64,000 nucleotides of DNA from Bolinopsis microptera (Eukaryota; Ctenophora; Tentaculata; Lobata; Bolinopsidae): the NCBI RefSeq assembly GCF_026151205.1, contig NC_087077.1, positions 9,229,983-9,293,982 of the forward strand, read 5' to 3'. The first letter of the stretch is position 1; each line of letters begins with the position of its first letter. The position numbers were made by a program, and so were the translations under genes. Positions 58,533 through 64,000 of the stretch are shown here, one piece after another. Below the pieces are notes generated by a model. It was not told where the DNA came from, did not search any database, and worked only from the letters and a program-made list of their open reading frames with translations.

Positions 58533-59979
58533 GGGGACATATACAAAAAGCTTTTATGTCCTGAACATGCTGTTAACTTAATATTAAGAAAGTATACATC
58601 AAAACAATAAGATTTGATACATTAAAAATTATTTTTCAGGACCCGCACTTTCGAAAAAATAAATATTTTCTTTTTCGAAAGTTTTGAAAATTTTGAGAAG
58701 TCTGTCACTGTTATACCGATATTTCAGTCGTTTTTAACATTTTTTGGCTGATTTTTTAACTGAACATTATTTACAATCCGTACAAGAAGCCCTTCAAAGG
58801 ATTTTATAATTAAAATATAGATGACAAAATTACAAACCAAACAAGGTCGAGAGAAGCAAAATTGAAATTTTTGTAAAAATCAAAGTTGTATATTTTACCA
58901 TTCACCCAGGTCATAAGATATCGCTTTACAAATTCTTGTGAGTGTAGCTGATGATCATATCCAACTTTTTGGAACAGGGTTTCTCTCAGTTTTGAGTTTT
59001 AAGGTATGAAATGTGGCCTAAACGACTTAGTAAAATTCATCGTAAAAAAGGGCCAAACATGGCAGATTTTAGGCTTAAAATGCCTATAACTCAAAAAGTA
59101 TCAGTTTTTTTGAAATAATTTTTACAGGATCGTAATCAGCTTGGTAAGACGAATCTTTTAGTACCAAATAGGTGATTTTAAAAGACAAATTGTCTTAAAT
59201 AATTTTCCAGCTCGAACACAAGGGTCCCCCCTTGTATAAATTTTGTACAAATTGTACACATTTTTTTACAAATTTTGTGTCTTTAACTATTATTCGAGCT
59301 GGAAAATTATTTAAGACAATTTGTCTTTTAAAATCACCTATTTGGTACTAAAAGATTCGTCTTACCAAGCTGATTACGATCCTGTAAAAATTATTTCAAA
59401 AAAACTGATACTTTTTGAGTTATAGGCATTTTAAGCCTAAAATCTGCCATGTTTGGCCCTTTTTTACGATGAATTTTACTAAGTCGTTTAGGCCACATTT
59501 CATACCTTAAAACTCAAAACTGAGAGAAACCCTGTTCCAAAAAGTTGGATATGATCATCAGCTACACTCACAAGAATTTGTAAAGCGATATCTTATGACC
59601 TGGGTGAATGGTAAAATATACAACTTTGATTTTTACAAAAATTTCAATTTTGCTTCTCTCGACCTTGTTTGGTTTGTAATTTTGTCATCTATATTTTAAT
59701 TATAAAATCCTTTAAAGGGCTTCTTGTACGGAATGTAAATAATGTTCAGTTAAAAAATCAGCCAAAAAAAGTTAAAAACGACTGAAATATTGGTATAACA
59801 GTGACAGACTTCTCAAAATTTTCAAAACTTTCGAAAAAGAAAGTATTTATTGTTTCGAAAGTGCGAGTCCTGAAAAATAATTTTTAATGTATCAAATCTT
59901 ATTATTTTGATGTATACTTTCTTAATATGAAGTTAACAGCATGTTCAGGACATAAAAGCTTTTTGTATTATATGTCCTC
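58533..59979. mobile_element. 1.45-kb foldback element at a TTAA target
   Basis: Two arms of about 685 bases (58533-59216 and 59293-59979) are near-perfect inverted copies around a 76-base spacer. The ends read GGGGACATATA and its inverse TATATGTCCTC. TTAA stands directly outside both ends (58529-58532 and 59980-59983). Removing the element and one TTAA rejoins the surrounding retroelement's reading frame without loss (CIKGPLFGY). TTAA targets are used by piggyBac and Kolobok transposons, so it is probably a non-autonomous member of one of these. No ORF is seen. Confidence 0.92.
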
Positions 59980-60741
59980 TTAAAGGACCACTCTTTGGAT
60001 ACAACCCTAAATCTTCTAAAATTTGGGTGATAGTCAAGCCTGAGCACGAAGAGAAGGCAAGAAACTTATTCCCAGATGTTAATGTGACAAGCATTGGTCG
60101 ACGATATCTAGGCAGCTTCATCGGAACGGATCAAGGAAAAGAGGCTTTCATCGAGGAAGAAGTTCAAGAATGGTGTCGTGATCTTAAACAATTAAGTGAT
60201 ATAGCTCAAGAGAACCTCAAATAGCATACAGTGCATACATGTATGGGCTTAGTAAAAGATGGAACTATGTGTGCAGAACTACCCCAGGAGTTGCAGATAG
60301 GCTCACTCCTCTAGAACAAGTAACACGTGATGAGTTTATCCCAGCTATCATTAACAGGCTGTTTAGCTGCACTAATGAACTAAGGAACATAATGGATCTA
60401 CCACCAAGATATGGAGGATTGGGAATACCAGTTATGATGGAAATGGCAGACCGAGAGCACAATTTCTCATGCAGAGCCACAAAACCCCTTAAAGAAGCTA
60501 TTCTCAAGCAGATAGACAACTACACAGAGGACTGGAGACACAGTAAAGGAGTGAAAACTGAGATAACGACTGAACGAAATCTCTTCTATCGACAAAAACA
60601 AGCAGAAATACGCCAGGAGCTTGAGTCAACACCACTGGCAAAGTTGATGTTCCAACTAGCTGCTGAGAAAGGGGCAAGTGCTTGGTTAACAGCACTACCT
60701 CTAAAAGAGTATGGATATCTGATGAATAAACAACAGTTATC

Positions 60742-60780
60742 AGATGCAATAGCTCTCAGAGTCTGAGAGCTATTGCATCT
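60742..60780. repeat. 18-bp perfect hairpin made by a local inverted duplication
   Basis: AGATGCAATAGCTCTCAG at 60742-60759 is followed after three bases by its exact inverse at 60763-60780, and then the retroelement sequence resumes at CTCAGATACAACC. The surplus of about 31 bases interrupts the coding frame. Confidence 0.8.
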
Positions 60781-61114
60781 GAGAGTCTCAGATACAACCT
60801 GAACTTAAAGGACTGCCCTAAGACATGTACGTGTGGCCAGAAATACTCAGCAAACCATGCGCTCATCTGAAAACTTGGTGGATATGTGTCACTGCGGCAC
60901 AACTCGCTGAGAGACACCTTTGCAGAACTAATGAGAACTGGGAATTGCAAGGATGTACAGACAAATCAAATCAAATCAAATCAAAATATAATGACACAAA
61001 CATCATCACACATCATCAAAAATATATCTACCAAAGTTTTAAAAATATCTTAAATCTATTGGCCTAAACAACCAAGATAAAATGAATCTAATTTACATAC
61101 TTTCCACTACTATT

Positions 61115-61850
61115 TTAGTTAATAAAGCGTTTCTTAGCAACATGAGGATTACACACAAGATATTCATTGTGCTTCTCTTTATTAGTAGCATAATTTAATC
61201 CCTCAATCTTTCCTAATACTTCGTCCGAAACATACCAAAAATGAATATCATTTACGGATCCGTTTAAAATAGTCTCTTTTTTGAAAGCTTCTAATCTTAT
61301 TTTAAAACTTAACACAGTCCCACAATTCTTGACATCCGAGGGGAGTTTGTTCCAATAAGGTCTCACCCTCTCCGAAGAAAAGAACTGTGGACTTTCTTCA
61401 TTTTACTGCTACTTTTACTGCATCTACTGTTTGATACCACATTAAAACCAGATCTGCTCATACTGAACAAACCAGCTCCGTAATTGGCCAAACCACTTAT
61501 CATTTTAAAAGATTCAATGAGGTCCCCACGTATTCGCCGCTCTGCCAGCGTTGTTAAATTGAGGATTTCCAGTCGACGACTGTATGGAAGACTACCCACC
61601 TCGTCAATCAGACGGGTAAACCGCCTCTGGACGCTCTCCAGCTCCAAGATGATCCCCCAACTTCCATGAGCCGCAACTGGACTCCACAATTGAACACAAT
61701 ACTCTAAATGGGGTCTTATTAAAGCTTTGTAAATGGATATCATCACAGATTTTTCCCTGATAATCAGATTTCTAACAATCCAACATATCATTCTGTTGGC
61801 TTTAGATATTGAAGCCTTAATCTGTTCATTCCTGTTATGAATCGTTGTGA
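61115..61850 (-). pseudogene. 3' fragment of a second LINE reverse-transcriptase ORF
   Basis: The minus strand reads NEQIKASISKANRMICWIVR, YKALIRPHLEYCVQLWSP, LESVQRRFTRLI and TLAERRIRGDLIESFKM, then in another frame RVRPYWNKLPSDVKNC and IRLEAFKKE before a stop at 61115. This is the region after the catalytic domain in jockey/CR1-like LINEs. The copy is 5'-truncated and has one frameshift near 61365. It is unrelated in sequence to the LINE at 50.4-54.2 kb. Confidence 0.82.
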
Positions 61851-62330
61851 CAAGGTAAACGCAAGACTAAAAGCTAAAAGCTAAACCAAAACCAAAACCC
61901 AGGTAGTCATCCTGAATAGTATATCGGTTAATCATACAATAAATTACTAGAATATATAACATCCCGTTCAACTAAAAAGTGTTAAAAACAATATAGATTT
62001 AATAATTTAACTGAATTCGTAAAAAAATGTGATATAAATCAATCGTACAAAATTTAAAATGTTTGAAAACGTGGTCAAAATGAAATCTACAAAATTGTTA
62101 AGTGAACTCACGTGAAAATGTTGAAACGTGTTGCGCTCGCTACACGATTTAAAACTTAGCGCATTCCGTTTAAAACAAAAAATAACTTGTTATTCTTCAA
62201 AACTTAAACGTGACAGGGAATCTTTAATAACTTTACGTTTGATCTGGATAATTTAACTGGATTAATGTGTGGTTAGATTTACACATTCAAAATAAAACAA
62301 CTGTCATAAAATGTGATAATGAAACGTGTT
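61851..62330. other. no gene seen
   Basis: AT-rich interval between the LINE fragment and the Ty3/gypsy element, which reads right to left. If the latter has a downstream LTR it should lie here, but a matching copy would be outside the window. Short AAAGCTAAA repeats occur at about 61870. Confidence 0.4.
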
Positions 62331-64000
62331 TTATGTTCCTCCCAGTTTGCGGTAACTTAGCCTGTCTGGTGGTTTACTATCACGTGCAAAGTTTGCTGGC
62401 AGAAGCAAATTAGGTTGTTGCAATTCATGCTCTCTAACAATGTTAGGTTTCATAGTGCTACGGTTAATTTCTATGGCAAGCTCACGTGGTTTAAGTACAG
62501 GTTGTGCAGTGATTATAGGTTCAACGGCTGCCTTATGGTCAGGCTCAGCGGGTAGATTTGGATTATTACCAACTATAATCGAAGTTTCCGGCTCTGTACT
62601 CTCAGGTAAGCTAGCTGTCTTCTTGAAATCACCCTCAATAGCTGTAGAGCTCTGCTCATCTCTTATCTCCAGCTCAACTCGTGGTGTATCCGGATCTGTT
62701 TGTTGCAACGGTTCTGACACAACAGATCTCTTGATTACCTGGTCCAAATGCTTGCGGTAGACTCCATCAGGTGTCTTGATCAGTAGCACTTTGGTACCTT
62801 CCTTACCCTCGATAACACCGTTTCTCCAGCACTTCTTGTTCTCATCATAGAACGATATAGTGTCATCAATCTTCAGATCACGAAGTCTCGATTCAGCAAT
62901 CGTGTTCTGATCGTTTAAAGCAACTTTGGCAAACTTACTACTCGAACTCGGGTTTAGAAAACTCAAGGCGTTTCTCGTCCGTCGTCCGTCGTTTCATCAT
63001 CGCAACTGCAGGCTCTACTCCGGTAGTGGTGTGTGGTGTGTTGCGGTAGTTAAGCAGCCAATCAGCCAGGTTACACATAACGTCAGGGTTTTTCAAGATC
63101 ATCCGTTTCATAGCTCTTTTAAACAGTCCGACTGCAACTTCTGCTTGTCCATTACTTGCAGGTGAGTAAGCAGGAATAAGCACGTGTCGAATCTGGTTAT
63201 TATTCGTGAATACTTTAAACTCTTCTGAAGTTAAACTCGATCCATTGTCTGATACTAGTATCTTGGGTAGTCCCCAACGGCTGAAGATGTCTCGTAACTC
63301 TTGAATCACTCTCTTACTTGTAATGTTCGTCATTCTAACAACTTCTAACCATTTTGAATACGAACAGATAACTATCAGCCACATAGATCCAAGAAAGGGT
63401 CCACAGAAATCTAGATGAATCCGCTCCCAAGCCTCCATAGTTTTAGCCCATGGGTGTGGTGTAGATCTAGCGGGTTTCTTCTGGTTTAGTTGACATGGTT
63501 CACATAGTTTAACCATTTTCTCGATCTCAGCATCCATGTTTGGCCAATAAACATAGCCTCTCGCTAGTGCTTTGGTCTGTGAAATGCCCATGTGTGTTGC
63601 ATGAAGCATTGAAAGCACGCTCTTTCTCATACTCTCTGGAATAACAACTCGAGATCCCCAGACAATACAGTTTTGGTCTACTGACAACTCGTTTCGACGT
63701 GTGTAAAACGGTTTCAGCTCGACATCAACAGGGGGTTTCTCGTTCCAGCCGTCTTTAACAAACTGTAACACTCGACCAAGTGTCTTGTCTCTTCTCGTGT
63801 GACTAGCTATTAACTCAACGTCAATCAAAGGTTTGTCATCACCGAAGTAGTGCACGCTGAAAACAGTATCTAGAGGTTTCATTTCAAACTCCTCTGTTAA
63901 CTCGTCATCAAACTCTCTCGTCTCTGCCGATGTGTCTAAAGGCAGTGGAAAACGGGAACATAGATCAGCATTACAATGTTTACCAGTGGGTCGAAACTGG
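62331..64000 (-). mobile_element. 3' part of a Ty3/gypsy retrotransposon: RNase H end, integrase and C-terminal tail (frameshifted)
   Basis: The minus strand enters from the right edge with KHCNADLCSRFPLP, the end of the RNase H domain. The integrase zinc-binding region follows (HATHMGISQTKALARGYVYW then CEPCQLNQKKPA), and the catalytic core has HLDFCGPF, LVSDNGSS and SNGQAEVAVGLFKRAMK, so the D, D, E positions are all present. The frame stops at 62938; the tail continues in another frame from 62966 to 62331 with ISFYDENKKCWRNGVIEGKE, an SH3-like integrase end, and a long acidic/polar extension. The shift coincides with a duplicated CGTCCGT at about 62978-62991. The remainder lies beyond the window. 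Confidence 0.9.

Larger units (their letters stand above)
58290..60985 (+). pseudogene. 5'-truncated reverse-transcriptase element interrupted by a foldback insertion
   Basis: Before the insertion the plus strand reads SRLFIAGGDKHLFSEEGTTQ then GDPPAMGFYACGTIPLID and, after an in-frame stop, IWYADDSAAGGKLEEMRKWW. This covers motif B and the catalytic YADD of a reverse transcriptase. After the insertion the frame continues with LFGYNPKSSKIWVIVKPEHE, then YLGSFIGTDQGKEAF, and (after a stop or shift near 60220) WNYVCRTTPGVADRL and LPPRYGGLGIPVM. It ends past a cysteine/histidine region in an AATCA-type simple repeat at about 60965-60985, a usual retroposon tail. The 5' half with any endonuclease is missing. 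Several stops and frameshifts make it non-functional. Confidence 0.8.

Noticed and set aside
58529-59983. Palindrome as a purely artificial assembly inversion
   Set aside because: The TTAA duplication and exact restoration of the flanking frame on removal indicate a real insertion, though long reads should confirm it.

Overview
The window is nuclear DNA from an AT-rich animal genome. Coding regions are split by short GT-AG introns. The recognisable genes are animal housekeeping genes: the cyclophilin-type splicing factor CWC27, the APC/C-linked E2 enzyme UBE2S, the mitochondrial phosphatase PTPMT1, a secreted arylsulfatase and C2H2 zinc-finger proteins. The density of Penelope, non-LTR, Ty3/gypsy and small inverted-repeat elements would suit an aquatic invertebrate such as a cnidarian, but the sequence alone does not fix the phylum. 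No CRISPR array, operon, rRNA or convincing tRNA is present.

Layout. 0.3-16 kb is gene-poor. It holds three minus-strand exons whose reading phases fit together (0.3-6.4 kb), two orphan exon candidates (14.3 and 16.0 kb) and many small inverted-repeat elements, two with 8-bp target-site duplications. An array of three stacked hairpins lies at 4.37-4.53 kb. At 19.5-25.0 kb is a five-exon plus-strand sulfotransferase-like gene whose cofactor motifs are degraded. PTPMT1 (three exons, minus) is at 25.7-26.6 kb. CWC27 (ten exons, minus) runs from 39.9 to 27.5 kb; its 9-kb intron 5 contains a Penelope-like retroelement with perfect 81-bp inverted repeats and a 13-bp target duplication, a nested plus-strand gene for a single-pass membrane protein, a decayed copy of that gene's second exon, and 1 kb of 12-bp satellite. 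UBE2S (five exons, minus), a small PPxY membrane protein and two tandem 11-finger zinc-finger genes follow to 46.2 kb.

The right third is dominated by mobile DNA: a 3.4-kb element with about 670-bp terminal inverted repeats around a decayed multi-exon gene (46.4-49.8 kb); an arylsulfatase gene (58.0-50.2 kb, minus) whose last intron carries a nearly complete LINE in antisense; a 5'-truncated reverse-transcriptase fragment split by a 1.45-kb foldback element at a TTAA site (58.3-61.0 kb); a second LINE fragment; and the integrase end of a Ty3/gypsy element running off the right edge.

The host genes do not form one pathway. UBE2S, CWC27 and PTPMT1 are separate core functions on one strand. The sulfotransferase-like protein and the arylsulfatase act on opposite sides of sulfate metabolism but lie 25 kb apart, with no sign of co-regulation. 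All exon joins were made by eye from splice-site and phase agreement.
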